Positions 41,404 to 51,779 of a stretch of DNA of 64,000 bases are shown piece after piece. Each line of letters opens with the position of its first letter. The stretch's first letter is position 1. The position numbers and the translations under genes are program-made. The notes under the pieces are model-generated. The model saw only the letters and a list, made by a program, of their open reading frames with translations. It was not told the origin of the DNA and searched no databases. This DNA is from Allomuricauda sp. (GTDB taxonomy: Bacteria; Bacteroidota; Bacteroidia; Flavobacteriales; Flavobacteriaceae): contig NZ_JACESV010000002.1 of the NCBI RefSeq assembly GCF_013911645.1, positions 682,001 to 746,000 on the forward strand, in the 5' to 3' direction.

Positions 41404-41934
41404 TTGGATCTTGAAGAACTGATACATAACTGTAAAAACGGAAATCGAAAGGCCCAAGCCGAGCTATACCGGAGATACTCCGGTATTCTTTTCGGTATGT
41501 GCCTCAAATATTCCCGTAACAAAACGGAAGCGGAGGACAATCTGCACGACAGTTTTATGACCATATTCGACAAGGTCGACCAGTTTGGTTTTAAAGGATC
41601 CTTTGAAGGTTGGATTAAACGGATAACCGTAAACACGGTACTTCAGAAATACAGAAAAGACCAATACCTCAACGTCGTTTCAGAAAATATTGAAGACGAG
41701 GTAGAAGTAGAAACGGAAGACACGGACATAAGCCTTTCAACCTTATTAGGTTACATACAAGAGCTGCCACATAAGTATAGGCTAACCTTTAACCTTTACG
41801 TATTGGACGGCTACAGTCACAAAGAAATCGGTGAGATGCTGGGGACATCCACCGGAACCTCAAAATCCAATTTAGCTAGGGCCAAGGCCATTTTGAGGGA
41901 CAAAATAGAAAAAGCCAAAATAAACATTGCTTAA
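41404..41934 (+). CDS. ECF-type RNA polymerase sigma factor
   Basis: Sigma2 YSGILFGMCLKYSRNKTEAEDNLHDSFMTIF; sigma4 LPHKYRLTFNLYVLDGYSHKEIGEMLGTSTGTSKSNLARA; TTG start. Confidence 0.95.
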   Translation: MDLEELIHNCKNGNRKAQAELYRRYSGILFGMCLKYSRNKTEAEDNLHDSFMTIFDKVDQFGFKGSFEGWIKRITVNTVLQKYRKDQYLNVVSENIEDEVEVETEDTDISLSTLLGYIQELPHKYRLTFNLYVLDGYSHKEIGEMLGTSTGTSKSNLARAKAILRDKIEKAKINIA

Positions 41935-41946
41935 ATAGAACTAACG

Positions 41947-43398
41947 ATGGGGAAAAAGAATTTAGAGCAATTGTTCAAAGAAAGTTTTCAAGACTTTCAT
42001 GAAGTCCCGGACAAAAAAGTCTGGAACTCCATTGAAGCCTCTTTGGACAAAAAGAAACAAAAAAAGCGGGTAATACCTATTTGGTGGAGCTTGGGCGGCG
42101 CAGCCGCAGCCTTGGTAATACTCCTGTTGGCAATCAATCCGTTTGCGGAAGAACCAAAAGAAGAACAAATTATTACCGACCGGGAAAACATTGCTGTTCC
42201 AGACGAAACCAGTAATTCAGAAGAAAAGAAGAGTAAAGGCTTTAATAGTCCAGTGACTACTTCAGAAAAACAAGGGGATGGCTTGGCAAATACATCCGAT
42301 AGTGAAAACTCGGAGGAAGGAAACCATCCAACAACCGATAACGGCTTACACAAAAATGAGGTTTCGGCAATTGCCGAAAATGTTGCTTCCACCAATTCAA
42401 AAATAAATGACCCAGCGGGTAAAACTCAGGCCAAAAACAATGGTTTGATCGAATCTGAAGCACTTTCTTCTGAAAAAGATGGAGCAGAAAAAAACAGTGC
42501 CATTGCGATGAACGGTGATGAAGGCCAAAGGCGAACCACTGAAACAGACAGGGATAACAACCAAGTTGCACAGCATACAGAAGAAAAAGTAGAGGCTGAA
42601 AAAAAATCCATTTACGATGCGATTGAAGAGCAAAAGGAAATAGAAGAAGCGGTGGCAGAAAACAAAACGGGAAAATGGTCCGTTGGTCCTTCTTTGGCAC
42701 CTGTATATTTTGATGCTACTGGAGATGGCTCTCCTGTTGGAGCCGATTTTTCCTCCAACTCAAAATCGGGGAAGTTTAATTTAAGCTATGGTCTTACGGT
42801 AGCGTATGAAGTGGGGAAAAAATTAAAAATCCGCTCCGGAGTGCACAGGGTAAATTATGGTTACAATACCAACGATGTGGTTTTTTCCTCTACTTTACGG
42901 GCTGCATCGGCCAACAAAATAGCAAATATTGATTATAACCCAAATTCCGAATCCATAATTGTACAAAGTAGGGAAAGCGCCAAAAATGCACCTGCGATCA
43001 ACTCCAAAGAGGTTCTATTCAACGAAGCCCCCTCCCTTGATGGTAAAATGGTTCAACAATTGGGATATATTGAAGTCCCATTGGAAGTAAATTACGCCGT
43101 TTTGGACAAAAAGTTAGGCGTTGATCTTATAGGAGGTGTAAGCTCACTTTTCCTTGTGGACAATTCAGTGTTGTTGGAATCCAATGAACTGGTTACCGAA
43201 ATGGGCGAGGCGAACAACATAAACGCTTTAAACTTTAGCGCCAATGTGGGTATGGGCCTCAATTATAAATTTACACCCAAGGTCAGGTTTAATATTGAAC
43301 CTGTATTCAAGTATCAATTAAACACTTTTTCCAATGTGTCCGGCAATTTTAAACCTTATTCCATTGGAGTTTATAGCGGCATAAGTTTTAAGTTTTAA
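41947..43398 (+). CDS. Membrane-anchored protein with C-terminal outer-membrane beta-barrel-like domain
   Basis: Single TM near residue 50, low-complexity middle, C-terminal beta-barrel pattern ending in aromatic residue (SGISFKF). Confidence 0.65.
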   Translation: MGKKNLEQLFKESFQDFHEVPDKKVWNSIEASLDKKKQKKRVIPIWWSLGGAAAALVILLLAINPFAEEPKEEQIITDRENIAVPDETSNSEEKKSKGFNSPVTTSEKQGDGLANTSDSENSEEGNHPTTDNGLHKNEVSAIAENVASTNSKINDPAGKTQAKNNGLIESEALSSEKDGAEKNSAIAMNGDEGQRRTTETDRDNNQVAQHTEEKVEAEKKSIYDAIEEQKEIEEAVAENKTGKWSVGPSLAPVYFDATGDGSPVGADFSSNSKSGKFNLSYGLTVAYEVGKKLKIRSGVHRVNYGYNTNDVVFSSTLRAASANKIANIDYNPNSESIIVQSRESAKNAPAINSKEVLFNEAPSLDGKMVQQLGYIEVPLEVNYAVLDKKLGVDLIGGVSSLFLVDNSVLLESNELVTEMGEANNINALNFSANVGMGLNYKFTPKVRFNIEPVFKYQLNTFSNVSGNFKPYSIGVYSGISFKF

Positions 43399-43445
43399 TA
43401 TGTAAGAAGTTGGTTAGGAAGATTGCTCCTTTAAGCAATCAATTA

Positions 43446-43472
43446 AGCGCCCTATTAAAAAGGGTGCTTTTT
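43446..43472 (+). terminator. Rho-independent terminator
   Basis: gcgccctattaaaaagggtgctttttt. Confidence 0.75.
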
Positions 43473-43473
43473 T

Positions 43474-44706
43474 GTGCCAAAGACATTCACATATTTTTCT
43501 TACTTTCAGACTTATAAAACTAACCAACCTTTTGACAATGTGAAAAATAATCAGTTTGAAGATGTCCTCATTTACTTTTCAAAATCGCTTATGGGAAAGG
43601 AAAATGAAGATGATATTCTCTGGGACGTGGCCAAGAACTGTATTGGCCAGTTGGGGTTTGTGGATTGTGTGATCTATCTAGTAGACGACAAAAAAGAGCA
43701 CTTGATCCAAAAAGCTGCGTACGGCCCAAAAAACCCAAAAGACAAGACTATTTACAATCCAGTTAAAATTCCTATGGGCCAAGGAATATCGGGTTATGTG
43801 GCCCAAACGGCCCAAGCGGAAATTATTAACGATGCCTCTAAAGACCCAAGGTATATTGAGGACGATGAGGCAAGACTATCGGAAATTTGTGTGCCCATTA
43901 CCTGCGAGGATATTGTGTATGGCGTTATTGATTGCGAGCATCCCGAAAAGGGCTTTTTTACGGACCATCATCTTAAAATGCTCTCGGCCTTTGCCGCCAT
44001 CTGTGGCATAAAAATTAGAAGCGTTCGCACCCACGAAGCGTTGATGGAAGAACACGACCGCTTGATAAAGATCAAAGAAGAGATGGTCGAGTTGAAGCTA
44101 AAAAGCCTGAGTTCACAATTAAATCCACATTTTGTTTTCAATTCGCTCAATTCCATCCAATATTTTATTACCTCGGAGAAAAAAAGACTGGCCTTGGAGT
44201 ATTTGTCCATGTTCAGCAAGCTCATCCGGTTTTACCTGAATCAATTAGGGCAGGAAACAGTTCACTTAAAAGATGAAATAGACATGCTCCATTCGTACCT
44301 AAAACTTCAAAAGCTACGTTATGATGGTTTGTTCGATTATAACATATCTCTCCACGAAAACTCAAAAAAGATGGAAGAGGCGACTATTCCTTCCCTTGTA
44401 GTGCAAACGCTTTTTGAGAATATTATTGAAAACGCCATGTACAACCAACAAAAAGGACAACATTTTGATGTACTGCTAAAAGTTGCCGACTCCGTTGTAA
44501 CGCTCAAGGTCCTTCACCAATCGCTCCAGACGGGTAAATACAACAACAATCAATCGGGTTACCGCGAAAGCATTTTGCAATGGCAAGACCAAATCAACCT
44601 CTTAAATGCTGTAAAAGACTTTAAAATTACCACTACAATCACTCATAGTTTTGACAATGACATCCTGAAAAGGAGCATTTCCCTAAAACTCCCCAATCTG
44701 ATTTAA
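43474..44706 (+). CDS. GAF-domain LytS-type sensor histidine kinase
   Basis: N-terminal GAF domain; LSSQLNPHFVFNSLNSIQYFI His_kinase motif. Confidence 0.9.
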   Translation: MPKTFTYFSYFQTYKTNQPFDNVKNNQFEDVLIYFSKSLMGKENEDDILWDVAKNCIGQLGFVDCVIYLVDDKKEHLIQKAAYGPKNPKDKTIYNPVKIPMGQGISGYVAQTAQAEIINDASKDPRYIEDDEARLSEICVPITCEDIVYGVIDCEHPEKGFFTDHHLKMLSAFAAICGIKIRSVRTHEALMEEHDRLIKIKEEMVELKLKSLSSQLNPHFVFNSLNSIQYFITSEKKRLALEYLSMFSKLIRFYLNQLGQETVHLKDEIDMLHSYLKLQKLRYDGLFDYNISLHENSKKMEEATIPSLVVQTLFENIIENAMYNQQKGQHFDVLLKVADSVVTLKVLHQSLQTGKYNNNQSGYRESILQWQDQINLLNAVKDFKITTTITHSFDNDILKRSISLKLPNLI

Positions 44707-44709
44707 CCT

Positions 44710-45705
44710 ATGCTAAGACTTGCACGAAACCTATCCATTTTGCTTGTCTGTTGGTTATGGCACCCCTGTTTTGCCCAAGAAGCCACTTTTGAAAAAGAGG
44801 TTTCTTTTAAAATAATTAAGGCAACGGATACCAGTTTGTCCATAAAAGATATCCTAAACCAGACCGAGGAATTTAAACTTCCCCGTCAATTTGAACAAAA
44901 AACAGACCCAAAGGATATTTATTGGATTAGGTTGGATTTTGAGGACAACATTGCTTCCAAGGAATCAGATGCTACTTTTTACCTAAAACACAACACGTTT
45001 GACCATGGGGCCATTTACCACAAAAACAAAAGTGGCATTGTCAAAAAAAACATCGGACAATTTGATAAAGACCCCATTGCCAAAAGAATCAGGGGTTCCA
45101 ATTACTACTCTTACCTTGAGTTCAATATCCAAGACCTGATTAATGATCGCTATTTGATACTTAAGGTTCAGCGCATTACCTTTAAGGAAGATATTTCCAA
45201 TTGGCATTTTAATTACAGTACCCTATCGCCCGATAAGTACGGCACACCCGATGATTTTTACCAACAGATTTTTTATGGTGTTTTTGCAGGGATATGTCTT
45301 ATAATCTGGTTTTCCACAACGTCCATGTACCTGTTGCAGCAAAAACGGGAGTTCCTCTATTATTCCACATATTTGCTATTGCTCTTCATCTATTTGACTG
45401 GAAGGTATTTCGGCTTTTTTCAGTTTGTACTTAATGATTCTCCGTTACAACATTGGGCATCCCAAGGCTTTATTTTTTCTTCCAATATTGCTTATGGTTA
45501 TTTTTTGATTGCCTACCTCAACACCAAAAAAGATTATCCCATCATCCATTATGCTTGTTTGGCAGCAATTGTAGGCAACATCGCAATTATAATTCTGATG
45601 GGAGTTTTTTACTCCTTAAACTATATTGATGGACTTACATTTCTTGTGGGGCATAGCCAAAAAACCCTCAACCTTTATGGCTTGCTTGCACGTTCTTGTT
45701 TTTAA
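44710..45705 (+). CDS. 7TMR-DISM sensor kinase, N-terminal fragment (frameshifted)
   Basis: Signal peptide, DISMED2-like extracellular domain and part of a multi-TM region; ends abruptly at a T5-run. Confidence 0.75.
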   Translation: MLRLARNLSILLVCWLWHPCFAQEATFEKEVSFKIIKATDTSLSIKDILNQTEEFKLPRQFEQKTDPKDIYWIRLDFEDNIASKESDATFYLKHNTFDHGAIYHKNKSGIVKKNIGQFDKDPIAKRIRGSNYYSYLEFNIQDLINDRYLILKVQRITFKEDISNWHFNYSTLSPDKYGTPDDFYQQIFYGVFAGICLIIWFSTTSMYLLQQKREFLYYSTYLLLLFIYLTGRYFGFFQFVLNDSPLQHWASQGFIFSSNIAYGYFLIAYLNTKKDYPIIHYACLAAIVGNIAIIILMGVFYSLNYIDGLTFLVGHSQKTLNLYGLLARSCF

Positions 45706-46556
45706 TATACAGGGATACACTTATGTATATTGCCCTATCCGCAACGATGGTTCTCTGCCTCGGCGGTTTGGCTCGTTATTATTTGGCAGTCCCAAACGAC
45801 GGGCTTTATATGGACAGCCTCCCATACTTGATTTTAGGATGTTCCATTGAGGTGATTATATTTGCTTTTGGATTAAACTATAAAGCCTATCTGGAATTTA
45901 GGGAAAACTATAGATTGCGCGAGGAAGTACTCATCAACAAAATAAAGGCGCTACGGGCACAGATCAATCCACATTTTATATTTAATGCACTTGGTTCCAT
46001 TCAACATCTTATACTGGACAAGAAGAATACAAGTGCACTTAAATACCTGACCAAATTCAGCAGATTGATGCGCAACGTATTGGAGAGTTCCGTAGTGACC
46101 AACATAACTCTCGATGAAGAGATTGAAATGCTCAAAGATTATCTGGAACTGGAGTCCCTTAGATTCAACAATTCTTTTACATACAACATTCAGGTCGATG
46201 AAAATTTGGATGAAACTGAAATTGAAGTGCCCTCCATGGTTCTGCAACCCTTTGTGGAAAATGCCCTGATCCACGGTCTGTTGCCCAAAAAGGAAGGGCC
46301 AAAGGAGCTCGTTATCCAGTTTAAGGCAAAAGAACAACAACTCTGGTGTATAGTAGATGATTCGGGTGTGGGCAGACAATCGGCCAAAAACAAGACCCAC
46401 ATATATCCAAAAGAAAAAAAATCAAGAGGATTGGAGGTCACAAAACAACGGTTGGAATCCTTGGGGGTTGCCCAGAATCCTATCCAAATAATAGATAAGT
46501 TTGATGAAGATAATCGCCCTTTGGGCACCACGGTGATTATAAAAATACCGATATAG
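45696..46556 (+). CDS. 7TMR-DISM sensor histidine kinase, C-terminal fragment (-1 frame relative to 44710-45705)
   Basis: Remaining TM helices, then LRAQINPHFIFNALGSIQHLI His_kinase motif and HATPase region. Confidence 0.8.
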   Translation: MFLIYRDTLMYIALSATMVLCLGGLARYYLAVPNDGLYMDSLPYLILGCSIEVIIFAFGLNYKAYLEFRENYRLREEVLINKIKALRAQINPHFIFNALGSIQHLILDKKNTSALKYLTKFSRLMRNVLESSVVTNITLDEEIEMLKDYLELESLRFNNSFTYNIQVDENLDETEIEVPSMVLQPFVENALIHGLLPKKEGPKELVIQFKAKEQQLWCIVDDSGVGRQSAKNKTHIYPKEKKSRGLEVTKQRLESLGVAQNPIQIIDKFDEDNRPLGTTVIIKIPI

Positions 46557-46561
46557 AATTT

Positions 46562-47299
46562 TTACTGTTTGGTCAGTTCTTTTAAAATTACGTCCCTTAC
46601 CTCTTCCCTTAAAGTAGAGGTATCCGAGGCACTCAAAATTCCAGTCTCGAAAAACTCGTGCACTTTGGCCCTTAACCGTCCTGGTCCGCCACTAAAAAAG
46701 GTAAACGAAAAACGTGTTTTATTATCCAAAAAAGTCATGGGTACCACAGGAATTTTATGGGCAATCGCCATTTTAAAAGCGCCATCCTTAAACTTGTCCA
46801 GAACAATGTCCTCCTCGGGCACGCCACCTTCGGGAAAAATACAAATGCTCAGCCCTTGATCTAGTCTTCTTTGTGCGCGACGGTAAACCCCGGTTCTACT
46901 ACGAACGTTTTCTCTATCCACCATTATGCAGACCCGCTTATAGAAAAATCCAAAAATGGGGAGATTCTCCAATTCCTTTTTGCCCACAAAAACAAAAGGG
47001 TTGCTACTGATTACCAGCATCAGCATAATATCAAGCATGCTGGTGTGGTTGGCCACTAGCATATAGCTTTTTCCTTTCTTCATACGCTGCTCGCAAACAA
47101 TCTTGGGAAAACAGCCCATACCATATAAAATAGGACGGGCCCATAAGTTTCGGGCAAGCCAAAAAAATTGAGGATAGGTTTTTTCGGAAATGGTCAGTAG
47201 GAGTAAAAACGGAAAAAATATAAGAATGGGAACGGTAACCAAGATATAGAACCAAACCCTATATACTAAATGTCCCGCATTTTTGATTATTCCAAGCAT
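46562..47299 (-). CDS. 1-acyl-sn-glycerol-3-phosphate acyltransferase
   Basis: NHTSMLDIMLM (HX4D) and FPEGGVPEED motifs. Confidence 0.93.
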   Translation of the reverse strand: MLGIIKNAGHLVYRVWFYILVTVPILIFFPFLLLLTISEKTYPQFFWLARNLWARPILYGMGCFPKIVCEQRMKKGKSYMLVANHTSMLDIMLMLVISSNPFVFVGKKELENLPIFGFFYKRVCIMVDRENVRSRTGVYRRAQRRLDQGLSICIFPEGGVPEEDIVLDKFKDGAFKMAIAHKIPVVPMTFLDNKTRFSFTFFSGGPGRLRAKVHEFFETGILSASDTSTLREEVRDVILKELTKQ

Positions 47300-47356
47300 T
47301 CATCAAAAGTAAAATTTTTGAATATCTTTATAAGACTAACCATTAAAATTTAGGAC

Positions 47357-47599
47357 ATGGGTATTTTATATGCTTTATTGATCGGAGCCCTAGCCGGATG
47401 GCTTGCGGGCAAAATTATGAAAGGGGGTGGCTTTGGCCTTCTTTTAAATATTATTTTGGGAATTGTTGGTGGAATTGTGGGCAATTGGCTTTTTGGCGCA
47501 CTTGGAATCCACATAGGGTCGGGAATTATCGGTCACCTCATCACAGGGGTTATTGGCGCCGTAGTGATTCTTTTCGTTGCCGGGCTGTTCAAGAAATAA
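47357..47599 (+). CDS. GlsB/YeaQ/YmgE-family membrane protein
   Basis: 80 aa Gly-rich: IGALAGWLAGKIMKGGGFGLLLNIILGIVGGIVGNWLFGALG. Confidence 0.92.
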   Translation: MGILYALLIGALAGWLAGKIMKGGGFGLLLNIILGIVGGIVGNWLFGALGIHIGSGIIGHLITGVIGAVVILFVAGLFKK

Positions 47600-47686
47600 A
47601 CCCTGATTAAATCAATTTTGTGTGAAGAGGCACCGCCACTTTTTTTATAGGTGAGGGATGCTTACTTTTACGGGCAAAAATTTAGC

Positions 47687-48655
47687 ATGGCCCGAATTCT
47701 GACCGGAATACAAAGTACAGGCACACCGCACTTGGGTAACATTTTGGGAGCAATTGCACCTGCCATTAAAATGGCGGAAGACCCCAAAAACGATTCCTTT
47801 CTGTTTATTGCCGATATGCACTCGCTTACCCAAATTAAGGATGGTGAGCTGTTACGAAACAACACCTATGCCATAGCTGCAGCTTGGCTGGCCTTTGGTC
47901 TGGATATTGAAAAAACTGTTTTTTACAGACAGAGCGATGTTCCACAAACGGCTGAATTGGCGTGGTACCTTAGCTGTTTTTTTCCGTACCAGCGATTAAC
48001 GTTGGCACACTCCTTTAAAGACAAGGCCGATAGGTTGGAAGATGTGAACGCAGGCTTGTTTACCTACCCAATGCTCATGGCCGCCGATATTTTACTTTAT
48101 GATGCTGATATTGTTCCAGTAGGGAAAGACCAGCTCCAGCATTTGGAAATGACCCGCGATGTAGCCTCCCGCTTTCACAACCAGATGGGCGAAACCTTTG
48201 TGATGCCCGAAGCCAAAGTGCACGAGCAAACCATGTATGTGCCCGGTACGGATGGTGAAAAAATGAGCAAAAGCCGAGGCAACCTCATCAACCTGTTTCA
48301 ACCGGACAAAAAACTCCGTAAGCAGATTATGGGTATTGTTACGGACAGCACGCCAATGGAAGACCCTAAAGACCCTAGCAAGGATAATGTATTTGCTCTA
48401 TACAAATTATTGGCTTCTACGGAACAGATTGAGGAAATGAGCGCTAATTATTTGGCAGGAAATTATGGTTACGGACACGCTAAACAAGCCTTGTACGAAC
48501 TCATTTTGGAAAAATTTGAAGAGCCCCGCGAAAAGTTCGAATACTACATGCACCACAAGAACGAAGTAGACGAAGCTTTGGCTTTTGGTGCAGCAAAAGC
48601 CCGTAAAGTAGCTGATGAGGTGCTGACAAGAGTTCGTGAAAAGTTGGGGTATTAA
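47687..48655 (+). CDS. trpS: Tryptophan--tRNA ligase (ORF opens at 47651; ATG 47687 preferred)
   Basis: MARILTGIQSTGTPHLGNILGAI and GEKMSKSRGN (KMSKS) motifs. Confidence 0.97.
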   Translation: MARILTGIQSTGTPHLGNILGAIAPAIKMAEDPKNDSFLFIADMHSLTQIKDGELLRNNTYAIAAAWLAFGLDIEKTVFYRQSDVPQTAELAWYLSCFFPYQRLTLAHSFKDKADRLEDVNAGLFTYPMLMAADILLYDADIVPVGKDQLQHLEMTRDVASRFHNQMGETFVMPEAKVHEQTMYVPGTDGEKMSKSRGNLINLFQPDKKLRKQIMGIVTDSTPMEDPKDPSKDNVFALYKLLASTEQIEEMSANYLAGNYGYGHAKQALYELILEKFEEPREKFEYYMHHKNEVDEALAFGAAKARKVADEVLTRVREKLGY

Positions 48656-48886
48656 GTTGTTTTATCAAAAAGAACTACCCCGCATGTTTGCATCGGAGTT
48701 TCCATTGCAACTGTCATTTCCGTGAAAACGGGAATCCAATAATAGCATTTTGGTTTTTTGACTTTGCACAAAAAGGCAACAAAGATTAACTGGGAAATTC
48801 CTGCAAGCCCCCGGGATATTAGCTCTGAATGAACGAACACTAATTGAAAGTTGTCAACTTTTCAATTGATGATTGGCAAATTGTAA

Positions 48887-49999
48887 TTAAAACAATTTCA
48901 TCTGTCCATCTTTGTATTCTTCGTGAAGCTCCATATTCAAACGAGGAAAGGTTTTATCTTTAAAATATCGCTTTCTGGCCAAATGGGCCATTTCGTGTAT
49001 TTGCTCCGCGATTTTGCCCTCTCCTTTTGTTCTTGTGCCAAATCGGCTATCATTTAAGGTTCCTCCATGGCAATCCTGTATTTGATGTAGAACCTTTTCA
49101 GCCCTATCTGGCATCGCCTTTTTGATCCAGTCCGAAAATATTTGCCCTATGGCCCCATTGAGCCGCACCACCGTTAACCCAAAAGAGAGAGCCCCATGCT
49201 CTGTAACCGCCTTGGCCAACGGCAACAATTCATGTGAATTGATTCCGGGAATCATGGGTGCTAGCATAGCATTAACGGGTATATTGTTCTCGGATAATAC
49301 CTGAATGGTCTTTAATCGTTTTTGAATGGATGCCGTTCTGGGCTCCAGTTTTCGTCTTGTTTTTTCTGATAATGAAGTAACAGAGATATTGACCCCGACC
49401 AATTGATGTTTGTTCAACTCTTTTAAAATATCGAGGTCGCGCAACACCAATGCGTTTTTTGTGATGATACCCACTGGATGGCGGTATTTTAAAAAAACCT
49501 CAAGACATTTTCGGGTAATTTTAAACTTTTGCTCCGCGGGCTGGTAACAATCAGTGTTGCCGGACAGCACAATGGTCTGTGCCTTCCATTTTTTATGCTT
49601 TATTTTGGTTTCTAAAAGTTCTGGTGCCGATTCTTTCACCAAAATTCGACGTTCAAAATCCAAACCTGCACTATAGCCCCAATATTCGTGGGTGTTTCTG
49701 GCATAACAATAAATACAACCGTGCTCACAGCCTTGGTAAGGGTTCATGGAATATCCCATCCCTACATCGGGACTATCCACTTTGTTGACAATTGTTTTTG
49801 GAAAAATAGGAATGTACTTTGTTTTGTTGCTTTCGGCTTCCTCTCCTTCCAAACGGCAGAATTCCAAAAAATCCTCCCGCATCTCATACACATGTTGCAA
49901 AAACCGATTGCTTGTATTTTGCTGTGCTCCCCTCCCTTTTAAAAATTCTTCGGATGACATTGTTTTGGATTTATTCCAAATATATGGATTATTTCCCAC
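48887..49999 (-). CDS. PA0069-family radical SAM protein
   Basis: MNPYQGCEHGCIYCYARNTHEY CxxxCxxC motif. Confidence 0.95.
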   Translation of the reverse strand: MGNNPYIWNKSKTMSSEEFLKGRGAQQNTSNRFLQHVYEMREDFLEFCRLEGEEAESNKTKYIPIFPKTIVNKVDSPDVGMGYSMNPYQGCEHGCIYCYARNTHEYWGYSAGLDFERRILVKESAPELLETKIKHKKWKAQTIVLSGNTDCYQPAEQKFKITRKCLEVFLKYRHPVGIITKNALVLRDLDILKELNKHQLVGVNISVTSLSEKTRRKLEPRTASIQKRLKTIQVLSENNIPVNAMLAPMIPGINSHELLPLAKAVTEHGALSFGLTVVRLNGAIGQIFSDWIKKAMPDRAEKVLHQIQDCHGGTLNDSRFGTRTKGEGKIAEQIHEMAHLARKRYFKDKTFPRLNMELHEEYKDGQMKLF

Positions 50000-50020
50000 A
50001 CAATAATTTTAGACTAATAG

Positions 50021-50340
50021 TTTGACACGCCTGCCTGCCGACTTTAGGTAGGAATTGCACGGATTCCCTCGAATTTATTTTGTTTCACCACTGTTGTCAT
50101 TCCGTGCGGACGGGCAGATAACCATCAGGGGTACAATTGTTCTTGAGCTTGTCGGGAGTCGGATGTCCGAAGCACGATGCACGAAGTCAGTTGGCAGTAG
50201 GCAGTGGCAGTTTACAGCAATACAATAACTCCAAACTTAATTCGTGCAAATTTGTTTCAGGTCGTCATTCCGGATTTGTTTCGGAATCCCATAGGAGTGA
50301 GACCCTGAAACAAGTTCAGGGTGACGGGATTTCTCCCCTC
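50021..50340. repeat. Composite direct repeat, copy 1
   Basis: tttgacacgcctgcctgccg..ttccctcgaattt..ttgtttcaccactgttgt..cttgagctt..gggagtcggatg, then ggaatcccataggagtgagaccctgaaac..ttcagggtgacgggatttct. Confidence 0.85.
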
Positions 50341-50671
50341 TTTCACGCTAGAACGAGCCTCTTGGCTCGTGCCAAGTACACAAAATGCTGTAAATGATTG
50401 GAACGAGCGTGACGCCTATTTGCCGACAAAGGCAGGTTCGCACCAGCAATAGACTAAGCACTTCTCTTATTAAAAAAAGCTGACACGAATTTCACGGATG
50501 CTCACCAATGGATGAACGCACTTTATAGATTTCTCGACTGCGCTCGAAATGACACCAAACCTTGCTTGCGATTCTTCGCTCTGTTCAGAATCTCTTGTTT
50601 TTGGTATAGGGTAAAAGGTAAGGTTTGAGATAAATTGAATAAGATTCCATGTCGGGGCATGGAATAAGAAA

Positions 50672-50695
50672 AGCCGAGTTTTCGCCCGGCTTCTC
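50672..50695 (-). terminator. Terminator downstream of the collagen-like lipoprotein gene
   Basis: agccgggcgaaaactcggctttt on minus strand. Confidence 0.75.
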
Positions 50696-50733
50696 CGTTT
50701 TGGTTAGGTGCCCCAACGGGGAAATATCCTTTA

Positions 50734-51405
50734 CTATTCCAAACCAAAATATTCGGCCACAGCATTGTAATCGCTGGTATCCACTCCGGCAGCCTTTAGC
50801 TCTGCCATAAGGTTTTCGCTGTTTTTAGACGTGTTTGTAAGTTCAATAGCTACTACAACCACTTGAGTATATTCTCCTCCAGGTATTACATAAGAAGAAT
50901 CATCTGAAGTCTCATAGAACTCAATCCTAAGTACTCCCGTTTCAATTTCGGTATATACTCGTGTATAATATGTATTTCCAATCAACGAACCTGGAATGGA
51001 ATACCTGAAACCATTTTTATGATCAATATAATAGAGATAAGCATAGTTTGATGGATTATCAACAATATTGTTCAAGTCAAGATTAAGTACATCATAATTA
51101 ACAAATACATCCAAATTAAAGGTGTGTTCTTGTACATTGGCATTTCCATCTGTACCATTAGCACCTTGGCAGTCCAGCGCATCAAAGTTGCCGTCTTCGT
51201 TAATGTCTTCCTCGGCGTCGCCCGTTCCATTGCCGTTAAGGTCCCAACAACTGATTCCATCTGCACCATCGGCTCCATTTACACCATTTTCCCCAGCAGG
51301 TCCTTGTTTTCCTTGTGGTCCTTGCTCTCCATCTTCGCCTGAACAGGAGATCAAAACCATTGCCATGCCAAGCACGGCCATACTAAATAATCTAATTGAT
51401 TTCAT
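50734..51405 (-). CDS. Collagen-like (G-X-Y repeat) lipoprotein
   Basis: Lipobox VLISCSGEDG; GEQGPQGKQGPAGENGVNGADGADG repeat; Ca-loop-like DLNGNGTGDAEEDINEDGNFDALDC. Confidence 0.85.
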   Translation of the reverse strand: MKSIRLFSMAVLGMAMVLISCSGEDGEQGPQGKQGPAGENGVNGADGADGISCWDLNGNGTGDAEEDINEDGNFDALDCQGANGTDGNANVQEHTFNLDVFVNYDVLNLDLNNIVDNPSNYAYLYYIDHKNGFRYSIPGSLIGNTYYTRVYTEIETGVLRIEFYETSDDSSYVIPGGEYTQVVVVAIELTNTSKNSENLMAELKAAGVDTSDYNAVAEYFGLE

Positions 51406-51779
51406 AATAATTTTGTTTTTAATTAGGGTTATATGAAACCAAAAGTATGTTGTAAAAATGGGTGTTTTAGTGCCTAACTAACCTATGGACGGTTTGGTTT
51501 GACGGATGGCACAAATGAATTGATATAAAAATTAAATTGTAAGTTTTTTCTTTCATTATTTTTGTAATGAGAAGATTGAAACTAGTAGTTCCACGAATTT
51601 ACATTAAGTCAATCCATCATTTTCGAACGGGAACCCAATCTTGATTGGCTGGAGTGCGAGAAATTTAAAGTATTGGTATAGAATAGATTTCTCGATCGTT
51701 GTTACCCTCATCATTTCGAAATGACATCACTTCTCCTGACATTCTATGGAGGGTGAAGAATTGTTTCAACCCTGTAAAG

